NCBI RefSeq assembly: GCF_000143415.4
Contig: NW_003314292.1
Coordinates: 443,178 to 507,177 of the forward strand
Reading direction: 5' to 3'
Length of the DNA stretch: 64,000 nt
Source: Selaginella moellendorffii
Taxonomy: Eukaryota; Streptophyta; Lycopodiopsida; Selaginellales; Selaginellaceae
A program made the position numbers and the translations under genes. Below the pieces are notes generated by a model. The model was given only the letters and a program-made list of their open reading frames with translations. It did not search any database and was not told where the DNA came from. Shown here piece after piece: positions 10,928-20,999 of this stretch (within the stretch, counting starts at the first letter, position 1; every line of letters starts with the position of its first letter).

Positions 10928-12798
10928 ATGGAGTGCCTACATCCATGGCGGCATTCCATCGGCATCGATTGGCGCAGGAGATCTGGAGCTCAGATTCTCG
11001 GGCCTGCGCGGCCGTTCCAGGTGAGCAAGCCCTTGGCGGCGCGGGCAAAATGCGCCAGGGCTTTGATGGATCGAGAGGAAATTTGTGGGATTGGAGGAGT
11101 AGACGCGATGCCTACATTGCGAGATCTCTGTGGGAGCAAGGTGCCTTCTCATGTCTTGGACAGGTAGTTTGTTTCCCTGAGGGCGTTTCAGATGGGATTT
11201 CTAATTTTTTCTTCTTCCAGAGCAGAAGAAGCTGGGCTTAGATTTCCAACGCAAGTCCAGATGGAGGCTCTTCCAGTGGCACTCGAGGGACGGGATTGTA
11301 TTCTCCACGCACAGGTGCGTATAATGCTTGTTTTAATCCCCCCCTTCCCCCCCCCCCCTCCTTTTTTTTTCTACTAAGCTTTGAGCAGACAGGCTCCGGC
11401 AAAACTCTAGCATATATGCTGCCGATATTGAGCAAAATCTCGTGCCAGAGATCAGCAGTACAAGCTATTGTCGTGGTTCCCACTAGAGAACTTGGTATTC
11501 AGGTAAGGAAAGTGATTTTACTTGATGTTTCTTATCCTTTCTTTTAGGTGGCTCAAGTTGCTAGATTGCTTGGTGGTGGTGTAGTCCTGGAAGAAACCGA
11601 TGAGATAGACACCGGAAAGCGGACTTCCGTGAGCGTCATGACTTTACTCGACGGTGGAACCTCAAGCAGGCAAAAGAAGTGGCTGAGAGCTGCTCCCCCT
11701 CAGCTAGTAATTGGGACGCTCTTCACAGTTTGCAGGATGATCGAGACTGGAAACTTGAAGCTAAACGCGGTGTCCACAATTGTGGTCGATGAGGTAGAAT
11801 CAAATTTATCCATGAATGGGAATGTGTTTAAGCAGTGTCTTGCTTGGTTGCAGCACAGGTAGATACGGCTGTGCACAAAGGAACACAAATTCTCGTGTCG
11901 AATCTTCTCACCAAGTATTCTTTTGCGGAAAAGCGGCAAACCATCTTTGCCAGTGCTACTGTGCCTCAACACAATCGGTTTATCCACGATTGCGTCCAGA
12001 ACAAGTGGACCAAGGTAAGCTCTTCACAACTCACACTGTTCAATCCATTAATGCTTTCTTCTTCTTTTGTAGCCCAAGATCGTACATATCTACGTCCGGC
12101 CAGAAGTGAAAATGCCATCCAATCTTTCTCACAGATATGTGGTAAGCTCTCCCTAACAATATGAATTCTACAAACTTGTTTTCTGTGCCTACAGATATGT
12201 GGAAACGAAGACAAACTTAGTGTTTTGCATGCGACCATCATGGCCGACGCTCCAAAAGCAGCGTTTGTTTTCGCCAATGAGCAAGTAAGTCACTATCTTT
12301 GCTATTCTCGTACTAAGGCTCCTGCTGTAGTCAGAAAAGGGGAAGAGAGAGGGGCTGGTTCCCAGAACAAGAGCAATGCTAGATTTCTTCGAGCAAAAGA
12401 AGGAAGAAATGCCCGAGTCGGAGGCAAGCCAGTGGGAGCTGCTGATACTGGAGGAGTGCATGAACATCCACGCGAGATTTGCAAACTCTCGGGTAAGTTT
12501 GTGTACCAGCTGCTTCCGATCTCTAAAACCATCCACGCAGAAGCTCAAAGACAGCAAGTTCCTACTGTTTGCGACGGACTTAGCTGCCAGAGGACTCGAC
12601 GTCCCGGAAGTCACTCACGTCTACAACTTGGAGCTGCCTTCGAGCACCGTGGCGTACATCCACCGCGCCGGACGAACAGCCCGCAAGCCGCTGGAAGACG
12701 AGCAGTGCGTGGTCACGACGCTGTTAAGCGAGCGAGAGGAGTTCGTGATACGCAAGCTGGAGAACGAGATCGATTGCAACTTCGAGCTCGTGAAGTGA
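10928..12798 (+). CDS. RH58: DEAD-box RNA helicase, RH58 type, 474 aa
   Basis: Exons 10928-11163, 11221-11314, 11389-11502, 11548-11793, 11859-12014, 12073-12141, 12195-12284, 12331-12492 and 12541-12798, all in phase. Motifs in order: Q-motif region F-P-T-Q-V-Q; A-Q-T-G-S-G-K-T (about 109-116, split by an intron); P-T-R-E-L (about 141); D-E-V-D in place of DEAD (229-232); S-A-T (about 262-264); A-T-D-L-A-A-R-G (about 400); H-R-A-G-R-T-A-R (about 430). Order, spacing and the DEVD variant fit plant RH58, annotated as chloroplastic in Arabidopsis. The arginine-rich N-terminus before the core could be a transit peptide. Exon 1 also contains a GTGAGC after codon 31 that is not needed to keep frame; the ATG at 10928 is a best guess. 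Confidence 0.92.
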
Positions 12799-12922
12799 CA
12801 CGATCTACTCGAGGCAAGCTTTCCGGATGTTTACAAATGGATCTGTCTAGTTTTTGTAAGTTTCTCGTTCTTATTCTTGTTATTGATTAACGACCGATTC
12901 ATGGACAGTTGGACTTGGTCTT

Positions 12923-14097
12923 CTAGCATTCCATGAGGAGAGAGTTCACGCTATACACGAGCACGTCATTGTGGTCCGTGGAATCAAAGGCTAGAGTGCC
13001 GCGTGCCAGGCGAGAGTGGCGATTCTGGCACTGGAAAGGCAGCGTGAAGAGTTCCACCCAAGCCGCGCAATTCTCCATGCTACCGCGAAGCGGATGCCGG
13101 AACTGGATCTTAAACTTGCCGTGCTTGTCCGTGGTGGTGACGAAGCTGGAGTGCGAGCAATCCACAGCCACCGTGACCCCTGCGCATGATCTCGGAGAGT
13201 TAGATCACTGAAGAACACCAAAGATCTTTGATCCTTGGAAACATCTTGGAGCGAAGGAATTCTCCATGCATACGTGAAATGATTAGGGAAGGGGAATTAG
13301 TTACCGGAGAGTGGCCTGCTTTTGCCATCATCGCCACACTTCTTGCATAGAACTTGGCCGCGAATCAAGATCTTGCTTGGCTGGCGGCAGTGATGGCCGT
13401 GGCCATGCTTGTGGCGATCACCACTGCTTGTAACAGGAACTTCTTCCTCGGGATCAGGAGTTCCAGCCGGAGAAGGGGCGAATTTACGCGATGGGAGAGA
13501 AAAAGCTGGAGGAGGAGAAAGAGGAGGAGCGAAAGTGGAAGATGATGGAAGAGGAGGAGGAACTCCTTTTGCGGCGGTGGTGGAAAGTTCTTCCTTGGGC
13601 TGGGTCGATGATCCAGGAGCTGGAGCGCTAGCTTTCGCGGGAAACGATGAAGATCCCTCTGGAGCTCGCGCTGGGGCGAGTAAGCTCACATCCTCCTGCC
13701 CGGGCGACAGCGCCACTGCTGCGTCGGAGCTCGATGGAGTCGTGGGCGATGACGATCTTGGCTTGGGCGGAATGGGATTCGGCTTTGGATCGCCGGGACT
13801 GGGCTTTGGATCGCCAGGGCGAGGAACCAAAAGAGGATGTGGGATACCGGGAGGACTGAGAACTGTGCCTCCAGGAGCTGTGCTTCCGGATTGCGCGGGA
13901 ACGGTGCTTCCGGATTGTCCGGGAGCTGTGCTTCCGGATCCTGGCGACTGATCGCTGCCGGCAGAGGAGGAGAACGATGGCGATGGAGCTGAGGCAGCGA
14001 GTTCTTCCGCGGTTAGAGGAATCGTGGTGTTGCATTGAATCACTGCTTCCGACACGACGATCAGCGAGAGCAAGAAAAAAAACTCTAGATTTCTCAT
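12923..14097 (-). CDS. Ole e 1-domain proline-rich cell-wall protein A (349 aa)
   Basis: Exon 1 is 14097-13305 and exon 2 is 13179-12923, joined in phase 1. A signal peptide (M-R-N-L-E-F-F-F-L-L start) leads into about 200 residues rich in S, P, A and G. That segment holds G-S-T-A-P-G-Q-S and G-D-P-K-P-repeats and several S-P-P-P blocks, likely hydroxyproline O-glycosylation sites. A short His cluster (about 235-245) follows. The Ole e 1/extensin-like domain is at the C-terminus: I-R-G-Q-V-L-C-K-K-C, then the intron, then G-V-T-V-A-V-D-C, then T-D-K-H-G-K-F. In its four relatives in this window the domain is at the N-terminus, so the order is reversed here. Its role is inferred as structural in the wall. 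The gene is convergent with the RH58 gene, with 124 bp between them. Confidence 0.85.
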
Positions 14098-14598
14098 TCT
14101 TTGCTCTTTTTTTTCTTTGTTCCTCCTTCCTCGCTCAAGATTTGGCAGTGTTTTTAATTCGCCACGAATCGATAGCCGTGCAAGCATCGCTCTCGCGCTG
14201 CCACCATCTTTGCATTGCCATAGCTCGGCATTTTTTTCTTCCTTCTTTGTCCTTTTCTTATTGGGTGTAAGAGCGCATTAGGGCTTTTTCTAGGGTTTTG
14301 GGACGCGAGCGAGGCGCCAGGTACGTCGCCTACGATTCTCTGCTCGATCCTCGCCGGATCTTGCATTCTAGATCAGGAAGTTTTTGTGTGATTTTCTTGC
14401 AGAATCCTTGCTCCAAATTCGTGTTTCTTCGCAAATTCTTTCTCTTGAGTATTTTTCTAGAGATTCTAGTAGTAGTTCTTCTCATTCGCATTCTTCCTTC
14501 CAGAATTTTTCTTGCTTTCGTTCGTGTTCTCGAGCATTTATTCTTTCTTGTGCTTATTTTTGTTTCTACGTAGAAGAGTATCGAGTCGTACTGAAGAA
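14098..14598. other. intergenic spacer between Ole e 1 genes A and B
   Basis: No gene seen. The first part should be the promoter of protein A on the minus strand. The plus-strand sequence near 14280-14330 looks like a plant 5' leader (AGGGCTTTTTCTAGGGTTTT), followed by a GTACGT donor-like site at about 14322, but no downstream exon was found. Confidence 0.3.
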
Positions 14599-15941
14599 TC
14601 AAGGAATGGAGGACGGTGGTCGGACAACCGAGACTGAGCCTTCGGGAGGAACCAGGAGAATGTCCTTTGGTGGAGTGGAATCGGACGCTGGCGAAAGCGC
14701 TGCCTCGGATGATTTTGGAGGAAGAACAGCCGATGGAAGTGGTGGAGAAAGGAGAAGCTGTTCTGGAAGAGGTGGCGAAGCTGGAGTTTCAGCACTCTCC
14801 ACGGGAGGAGGCGACAGCGTTGGAGTTCCAACGCTTTCTTCCGGCTGAGGTGGTGGCGCAGTGACCTGCCGGATGAAAGTCGAGGAAATCGGAGCTTTAG
14901 CACCGGGTGGCGGCCAAACGTTCTGCTTGGGAGGAGGTGCCTCAACACTGGGCTTCTCAGGTGGCGGCGAAAGAACTTGTCCGTGCGGCGGTGGAAGAGC
15001 AGTCGCGGTTGGCGCTGCACCCACAACATCGTGTCAGCTCGAAAGAGGTGAAAGAAGTCATACCTGGGGGTAACTGTCGAGGTTGGAAGCTGGGTGGAGA
15101 TGGAGCTGGCGCTTGGAATGAAGGTGCCGGTACTTTGCTAGGCGGTGGTGCTAGGTGCTGCTGAGGCCTGTGGCCATGACCGCGGCCGTGTCCGTGTCTG
15201 TGACCAGGAGGAGCCGGATGCTGGTCGTGGCTTCCAGGAGAGCTACTCCTCGGGGAATGGTGGTGAGAACCTTTGGAGGGAGGATAGAAGCCTTTGCTGG
15301 GGTGATGAAAACGGTAGCGGTGGTCGTGGCGCTGGTGGTGGTGCTGGTGCTGGTGGTGATGATGAGGAGGAGGAGGAGGAGATTGAGGAGCATGGTGATG
15401 CGGAGGCGGTGGATGGTGGTACCAGTGGTGGTGCCCGTGGTGGTGGTGAGAATGAGCAGGGTGGTGGTGAGAGCTCTTGCTCGAATGGGTGACGCAAGCG
15501 GGAGGGCCGAAGACGAACCTTTTGACAACGAAAGTCGTCCCGCTGATGGCACTGATTTCGACGTCCCGGTGGAGACTAGTTTTCGCTCGGCTACAAGAGT
15601 ATGGGAGGGTGGAAGTCAGCACGGACACCCTGCATTTCATCTTCTTCCTCGCGTAGACGTCGAAAACATACCGCCCTCGGTAGTGGGAGTTCTGGTAATA
15701 GGTGTCTCCATCGCACGAGAGCCTCAAGGTTACATCTGGTATGGGGATACAAAATCAGCGAAGAGTTTTCCAGAGCTCGGGAAAAGTTTCAAGTACCTGA
15801 GAGCGGAGTCGGCTCCTCGGAGGAAGAGCAGGTCTTGCACTCGACGCTGCCCCTGACGTAGACGAGCTCTTCTCGACTCAGCGCTACCGACGCAGCTTGC
15901 AAGAGGCAGAGAAATGCGACGACGAGGCGAATGCTGGCCAT
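14599..15941 (-). CDS. Ole e 1-domain histidine/proline-rich protein B (410 aa)
   Basis: Exons (minus strand) are 15941-15797, 15735-15064 and 15014-14599, joined in phase 1 both times. The signal peptide starts M-A-S-I-R-L-V-V-A-F. The Ole e 1 domain follows: Y-V-R-G-S-V-E-C-K-T-C, intron, D-V-T-L-R-L-S-C, then K-M-K-C and a later S-C. Next comes a striking His-rich stretch (about 135-235), with runs of H alternating with P, Y and Q. A P-P-P-rich tail closes the protein, with I-S-S-T-F-I-R-Q in the middle. His runs of this kind can bind metal ions or pectin; that is inference. The plus strand in this region gives long shadow ORFs made of GGT/GAG codons, which are antisense to the low-complexity coding and were left out. 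Confidence 0.88.
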
Positions 15942-16228
15942 TGTCAACGCTCCCGGTTTTTTTTCTCTCGAGGTATGTTTCTTATAGCGGCAGCTATTTC
16001 AATCTAATAGTATTTGCGTGCTTGGCATTGTCCTGACGCCATAACTTTCGCATGCAGGTGAAAGGACGCGTTAGGTTCCCCCCAACTACAACAAACTGTT
16101 TTCACGGTCCCGGGAACCGGAAGAGTTCCGTTGGATATCGACGGTTCACGTCGAAAAGTGCGATACACGTCAGCCGCTCTAGGGTATGCGTTGCGGCTCT
16201 TTGCTCGTTCGTGGTTGGCACGGGGGCC

Positions 16229-17278
16229 ATGGGAAATGGTCCGAGCACGTCCGGAAACAGTCAGGTGCAAAGGCGTCGGAGCCCGGAGTTTCGTTTCCCA
16301 TTCTTCTACCAGCAGGGATACAGAAGTGGACAGTACTTGATGAGGCTGTCCGAGCATGGACTGGGTGTTGTTATGGTGCCTCCGCAAGTTCATCAAAAGG
16401 CCATCACTATCCGAAACGATGTGAACTTGAAGAGGGGAACTCTGCGGCTGGAGGAGGATAAAGAAAACGCGGGGAAGCACTTGGTGTCGTTTTTATTCGA
16501 TGCAGCCGTTCCTGGGAGGTAAGCACTGCGTTTCTTTCTCACCTCCAGCAACATTTGTTATGTGCAGCGCTTCGATCCTGTTTCTCGCTGGCGCCGGCCC
16601 GAACTTTAGCCTTGTTCCTCTGAAGCCGCATTTGTTTCGGCCTCAGCGTGTCACCTTTGACAAGGGACTGGGACAGAGGTTTTGTCAGCTTCCAGGATCA
16701 GGTGTCAATCTCTCTCTCTTTGAGGCTGACGACTTATCCAAGGACGGGAAAGATGAAGTTTTCTCTTTGGTTGTCAGACTGGAGTCGATGCCAAAGGAGC
16801 AGTCGAGCGATGCCTCGTTACCAGTCGGTGGCCCTCTGCCGCGGAGTATACACGCACAGACAACGTACGTTCTTTTGGAACGGAAGGCTAGCGGTCAATA
16901 TGGAGTTCGAGTGTTGAAGCAGATCATCTGGGTTGAAGGAACACGCTACGAGCTTCAGGAGATATATGGTGTTGGAAACACCGGTGACGGACATCCTGAC
17001 AAACACGCAGGCAGGGAATGCGTCATTTGTCTCACAAACCGTCGAGACACAGCGTTGCTACCTTGCAGGCACATGGTAAATCTTTGCTTTGAGTTTCTTT
17101 CTTCTTTTTCTTCTTTGTCTAACTCTGTTGGGTGGTGCAGTGTATGTGTTCCGAATGCGCCAGGATTTTGCGATTCCAAACGCAGCGGTGCCCGATTTGC
17201 CGTTGTGTAGTTGACAAGCTCTTGGAAATAAAAGCTCCAAGAGCCGAGGACGATGACTTGGAGAATAGACTCGACTAG
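16229..17278 (+). CDS. RING E3 ubiquitin ligase of the LOG2/LUL (MGRN1-like) family, 311 aa
   Basis: Exons 16229-16518, 16568-17075 and 17141-17278, in phase, ending TAG. The start M-G-N gives a myristoylation glycine, as in LOG2 and its paralogues. This ATG was chosen for that reason, although the frame is open further upstream. The central DAR2-like domain has [16 protein letters not shown], and R-Y-E-L-Q-E-I-Y-G. The C-terminal C3HC4 RING (about 248-287) reads E-C-V-I-C-L, L-P-C-R-H-M-C-M-C, C-P-I-C-R. The N-terminal PY/proline-rich region of Arabidopsis LOG2 is short here. LOG2 ubiquitinates partners at the plasma membrane and affects amino-acid export and ABA response; the substrate here is unknown. 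Confidence 0.93.
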
Positions 17279-17374
17279 CTCGGTGAGCTCTTCAAATTTC
17301 TTTGGAACAGACATGAGTATAAGGATTCTTCTTTATCTTTCAGGATTTTCTACGAGAGCTTTTCTGTGCTCTAC

Positions 17375-18424
17375 TCAGGCATGGGCTCGTGTATCGTCCG
17401 TGCTGCAAATGTTGCCGCGTCCTGGAGGAGGAGGTAGTGCCCGCCTTACAGGTGGCGGCGGTGTTCCGGCTACAGGCGGTGGAGGAGCTTGGAGAACTGG
17501 ACTTGGTGTCGATGGCGAAGGGGCCAGGGAAGGCAAACGCGTCACCAGATGTCCATCTTCAGAACCAGGAAATTCAACCAATGCTGGAGAGCGTGGAGCT
17601 TCTACAGGATGAGTAACAGCTTCTAGAGTCCGTGGAGAATGGAAGTATTCGGGAAAATGGAAGTCATGAGGTGACGGGGAATGAGGAAGTTCCATGGGTG
17701 CTGGAGAATGGGGAGCTTGGACGGGTGGTGGAGGATCCGGAAGAGCTTGTGGTGGCGGTGGAAGCGGTGGTCGAATTATGAGCCGCTTGGCTGGTGGCGG
17801 CGGTGAGTGCACTGGTGGTGGTGGTGGTGGTAAATTTTTGCGGTGGGGTGGTGGATTGTAAGGAAGGTGACGGTGTTTATGACGACGGTGATGGTGATGG
17901 TGTCGATGATGGTGAACAGGGGGACGGTCGATGTCACAGGAACTGGGATAGAAGGCGAACCGGAGTGTTGACGGGTGTCTGATGTTGAGGGTCTTCACGG
18001 AGGGATAGCGGGGAAGAACTTTCGAGCACGATTTTGGCAAGGAGGACTTGTCGACTCGGAGCTTGCACTTTGCGACGCTCGGCTGACGGAGGCTGAAGTG
18101 GTAAGATCCATTTGTATCGGTTTTTGCATTGATCTCAAAGTCGTCACCGCAGGATAAAACGAGGCGAACACCTGCCCGGGAGAAGTCAGGAGTGTTCTTA
18201 CAAAGCTGGAAAGCGAAAGCGTACGTACCTGCGATGCCTTTGATCGATCGGAAGCAGTCGAAGCAGAGGACGCTTGCGGCGAAGCTCGTGGTGGAGTGAT
18301 GCTGCTCGTGGTGGTGGTGGTGGTGGTGAAGAGCTCGAGAATCTCTCCATAGCTCCGAGGCTTGCGAGCTCGCTAGAGCGAAGAAGAGAGTGCGCAGCAG
18401 CCAAGAGGCGAGAGGTAGCCTCAT
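17375..18424 (-). CDS. Ole e 1-domain histidine/proline-rich protein C (330 aa)
   Basis: Exon 1 is 18424-18229 and exon 2 is 18171-17375. The signal peptide starts M-R-L-P-L-A-S-W-L-L; a run of seven His residues lies near residue 35. The Ole e 1 domain follows: V-L-C-F-D-C-F, K-G-I-A, intron, G-V-R-L-V-L-S-C, then N-G-S-Y-H-F and K-C-K-L. A second His/Arg tract (about 160-180) leads into P-P-P-P-rich repeats to the end. The 57-nt intron (18228-18172) has GTACGT and GGGCAG ends, a length divisible by three and no stop in frame. Gene finders may therefore read it as coding, and retention would add 19 residues between the two domain halves. The position matches the intron of the other four relatives, which supports splicing. 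Confidence 0.87.
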   Translation of the reverse strand: MRLPLASWLLRTLFFALASSQASELWRDSRALHHHHHHHEQHHSTTSFAASVLCFDCFRSIKGIAGTYAFAFQLCKNTPDFSRAGVRLVLSCGDDFEINAKTDTNGSYHFSLRQPSVAKCKLRVDKSSLPKSCSKVLPRYPSVKTLNIRHPSTLRFAFYPSSCDIDRPPVHHHRHHHHHRRHKHRHLPYNPPPHRKNLPPPPPPVHSPPPPAKRLIIRPPLPPPPQALPDPPPPVQAPHSPAPMELPHSPSPHDFHFPEYFHSPRTLEAVTHPVEAPRSPALVEFPGSEDGHLVTRLPSLAPSPSTPSPVLQAPPPPVAGTPPPPVRRALPPPPGRGNICSTDDTRAHA

Positions 18425-18705
18425 GGTTAAAGTCGGAATCACTTGGACACACATCTAAGGTATGCTCTCATCCTTTATACTTCGTGACTCAAGGTTTCTA
18501 ACGTTTTTGTTTATTCGTTTGTGCGTAGAGCGCAATAGCGCGTGCTGTCCTCGCGATGAATCCATTCTCTTGGCATGCAAAGGTTGGTAACAAGAGAAAT
18601 CTCTCCCTCTCTTCTAATAGTTTCTTCCAGGATTGTAGACTAGATTTGGAACGTCAAAAGAGTTACAGTGGAAGGTTATCTAGACCGAGAAGGAAACTAG
18701 TTAGA

Positions 18706-19518
18706 TTAGCAGGGTGGTGGTGGTGATGGTGGCGGCGGCGGCGGTGATGGTGGTGGTACGATGGTTCTCGGTGGAAGTGGGTGAAGTGGTGGTAGCGGTA
18801 GCGGTAGTGGTGGTGGCGGTGATGGAGGTGGTGGTGGTGATGGTGGTGGCGGAGATGGTGGTGGTGGTGGTGGTGGCGGAGATGGTGGTGGGGGAGATGG
18901 TGGTGGTGGTGGTGATGGGACGGGTGGCGGCGGTGATAACGATGAAGATGGTGGTGGAACAAAGCGAGGAGGTTGTGGTTTTGGCAAGTGTGGATGACCA
19001 TGGTTGCAGTGGGACTCGAAGTTAAAGCTGCTGCAGCGATAGAAATCGAAGCCTTGACGGAGCCCCGAGACGTCGATCTCCTCCACGGCGGACTCCGGGC
19101 GGCAGGACTCTGGCAGGGAGTCGCTGTCTACTCCAAGCTTGCATTTCTTGGATCTCCTCCGGTTGAAAGTAACGTCGATCCAGAAATTTCCAAAGAAGCT
19201 GGTCACGCTCTCGGCCGAGGCGGAGCCGCACGAGACTGTCACGCGGATGCCTTCATCAAACATTTCTCTCACAGTTAGAATGGAAACAGCACGAAAGAAG
19301 TGGAAGAAACAGGTACCTGGAACTCCCTGTGCAGCCAACGAGAAGCAACGCTTGCAACTCACTCGTCCCGACAGCCTCAAGAACTGCAAGTCTGGATCTC
19401 GGCGAACAGGAACCGGCCATGGATTGCGTCCCGGGAGACGATGGTGCCAAGGAAAATGCCACTGAGATGAAACTGCTGGCAAAAAAACTAGAGCGACCAG
19501 CAGATTAGCAACACTCAT
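18706..19518 (-). CDS. Ole e 1-domain extensin-like protein D (248 aa)
   Basis: Exon 1 is 19518-19317 and exon 2 is 19250-18706, phase 1. The signal peptide starts M-S-V-A-N-L-L-V-A-L. The Ole e 1 domain reads L-S-G-R-V-S-C-K-R-C, Q-G-V-P, intron, G-I-R-V-T-V-S-C, then K-K-C-K-L and a later E-S-C. The last ~75 residues are almost pure S-P-P-P-P/S-P-P-P-P-P repeats, the classic extensin arabinosylation motif, ending P-P-P-C. No Y-x-Y cross-link motif was seen in the repeats. The 66-nt intron (19316-19251) is a multiple of three with no in-frame stop; its donor GTACCT and acceptor GATGAAG are weaker than usual. Retention would add 22 residues. Confidence 0.85.
   Translation of the reverse strand: MSVANLLVALVFLPAVSSQWHFPWHHRLPGRNPWPVPVRRDPDLQFLRLSGRVSCKRCFSLAAQGVPGTCFFHFFRAVSILTVREMFDEGIRVTVSCGSASAESVTSFFGNFWIDVTFNRRRSKKCKLGVDSDSLPESCRPESAVEEIDVSGLRQGFDFYRCSSFNFESHCNHGHPHLPKPQPPRFVPPPSSSLSPPPPVPSPPPPPSPPPPSPPPPPPPPSPPPPSPPPPPSPPPPLPLPLPPLHPLPPRTIVPPPSPPPPPPSPPPPC
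18710..18935. repeat. GGT/GGC-rich low-complexity tract (proline codons on the minus strand)
   Basis: On the plus strand this is nearly all GGTGGTGGT and GGAGATGGTGG units. On the minus strand it encodes the S-P-P-P-P tail of Ole e 1 protein D. Codon-level repetition makes it prone to replication slippage and to assembly error, so the repeat number should be treated as approximate. Confidence 0.8.
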
Positions 19519-19759
19519 CGCTGAGTCACGGTAAAACTCCACCGAGAGAGGTATGTGCTTATATAAAAAAACAAAGGCCTTAACGTTCGCGCTCATACGT
19601 ACCATCATCTTTGCATGCTGCTCTCTTCTTGTTTTCCGGTTGAGCTTAGTAGCGGAAGGAAAGCAGACAAAGAAGGAAATGGCTGCTCTTATTACCAGAA
19701 AAAAGTTTTTAAAAGTGTACCTTGCAACGGCCTCAGCGTGGTGGTACGTCGCATCCCAT

Positions 19760-20678
19760 CTACATTACGCTACAGTTTGCATTCTCGCCTCCTTGTTCTC
19801 CAGGGAGAATAGGCAGCCTGGACGAAGAAAGTTCATCAAAAGAGCAAACGAAGAAGAGAAAAGAAAACTTTAGCTCTCGCTATATACTTACTGTGGCAAT
19901 CCATCTTCGCCGAGTTGCAACCCAGGAGCAAGCTCCGCGACAATCTCAGCTGGCGGCTGTCCGCAGCCCTGCATGCTCTGCATAAGCTCCGTGATCTTGT
20001 CGAAATCGCCTGGAGTGGTGTCGTAGACTCGGCAAAGTTCCAGGATAAGTTGGTGCTGCTTGGAAAATCGGTCGCGATCTTCCTTGCTGAGCTTGGATTT
20101 GTTGGCTTCCAGCCAAGAAGGATATCTCTCGCCAATCTCCTTCATTGGCTCGTGGAGGATTTCCTTGGAAAGGATTTGCTGCATAAAATTCCCCACCAAG
20201 GATTCCAAGTCCTGGACGACAAAAAAAAAACATTCCTTTAGCTCAAGAACAAAGAAGGAAATGAGAGATACCTGTCTTCCTAGCAGACTTTCCAAAAGGC
20301 CTTCGTCCGGCTGTGAATCGATGCTATTGACCGTGTTCCTCGTCGTCTCAGCGAGTTTCTCTAGCGTTGCGGCCAATGGATCGGCCGGTGGTGCCGCCTT
20401 CGCCATGGATTTCTTCTTGGATTGTTGCAATGACGGCAATCCCTTCCCCAGACCCGCTGGATTCTCCGGAGTGACCGGCGCCTCTTCACTCTGCCTGAAA
20501 TATCCAGATTCAATCGGAACTGGCTCTCCTTCTCACCTTGTCATTGAGCTCGCTGCCAAATCCCTCGTTAGATCGTCCAAAGCACCTAGAATCACGATCG
20601 CGATCAGAGAACCAAGGAATTCCATCTGCAACACTCACTATCGAGGAGGCTGTCGAGCGATTCATCCGTGCCCGCCAT
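19760..20678 (-). CDS. PEX19: Peroxin 19 (PEX19), 229 aa, with CaaX box in its own last exon
   Basis: Cytosolic chaperone and import receptor for peroxisomal membrane proteins. Exons (minus strand) are 20678-20639, 20585-20537, 20494-20272, 20211-19892 and 19817-19760. The N-terminus has M-A-G-T-D-E-S-L-D-S-L-L-D-S-A-L-D-D-L, the acidic PEX3-binding region of plant PEX19. The core has D-L-E-S-L-V-G-N-F-M-Q-Q, then L-S-K-E-I-L-H-E-P-M-K-E-I-G and C-G-Q-P-P. If exon 4 is read through, it ends early at L-P-Q-stop. A GTAAGT donor sits exactly there, and splicing to 19817 gives a tail ending N-C-S-V-M, a farnesylation CaaX box like the C-C-V-M of other plants. PEX19 is known to be farnesylated. 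All five phases agree. Confidence 0.93.
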
Positions 20679-20999
20679 GAAAAACCCTACCGCCGTTGGC
20701 CAGGCTCGAACACGCGACTTAGTTTGAATTGCCTCGAATTTGAATTTTGGCGCCAAACTATGTTCTAGGGCTTAGGGTTCTTAGGTTTTATCCGCCGCTG
20801 CCGTGGCCGCTCCAGCGCTCGCCATTCGGCTCGATTCTCCACGCCCGATGCTTCCGCAGCCTCTTTTGCGATGGAGGACAGATCGCAACAGCGCCTGGTA
20901 AGTGATTCTCGCCATTCACTTCCTTTCGCTCCTCTCCCAGGCAACTCTCTTGCTCCATCTGGCCATCCTCCATTCTCCTCTGATTTCCATCCTCAAACC
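20679..20999. promoter_or_regulatory. shared spacer between PEX19 (minus) and a CR4-like gene (plus)
   Basis: A 321-bp gap between divergent genes, so it should carry both promoters and leaders. It contains AGGGCTTAGGGTTCTTAGG near 20768, a telomere-box-like motif common in plant promoters. A plus-strand ATG at 20871 opens nine codons that end at a GTAAGT. This may be a leader exon of the CR4-like gene or noise. Confidence 0.45.

Noticed and set aside
14957-15856. long plus-strand ORFs rich in V, G and E opposite Ole e 1 protein B
   Set aside because: They are the complement of His/Pro codon runs; the minus strand has signal peptide, domain and splice sites.
18714-19025. plus-strand ORF of valine and methionine repeats
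   Set aside because: Antisense reading of the S-P-P-P-P tail of Ole e 1 protein D.
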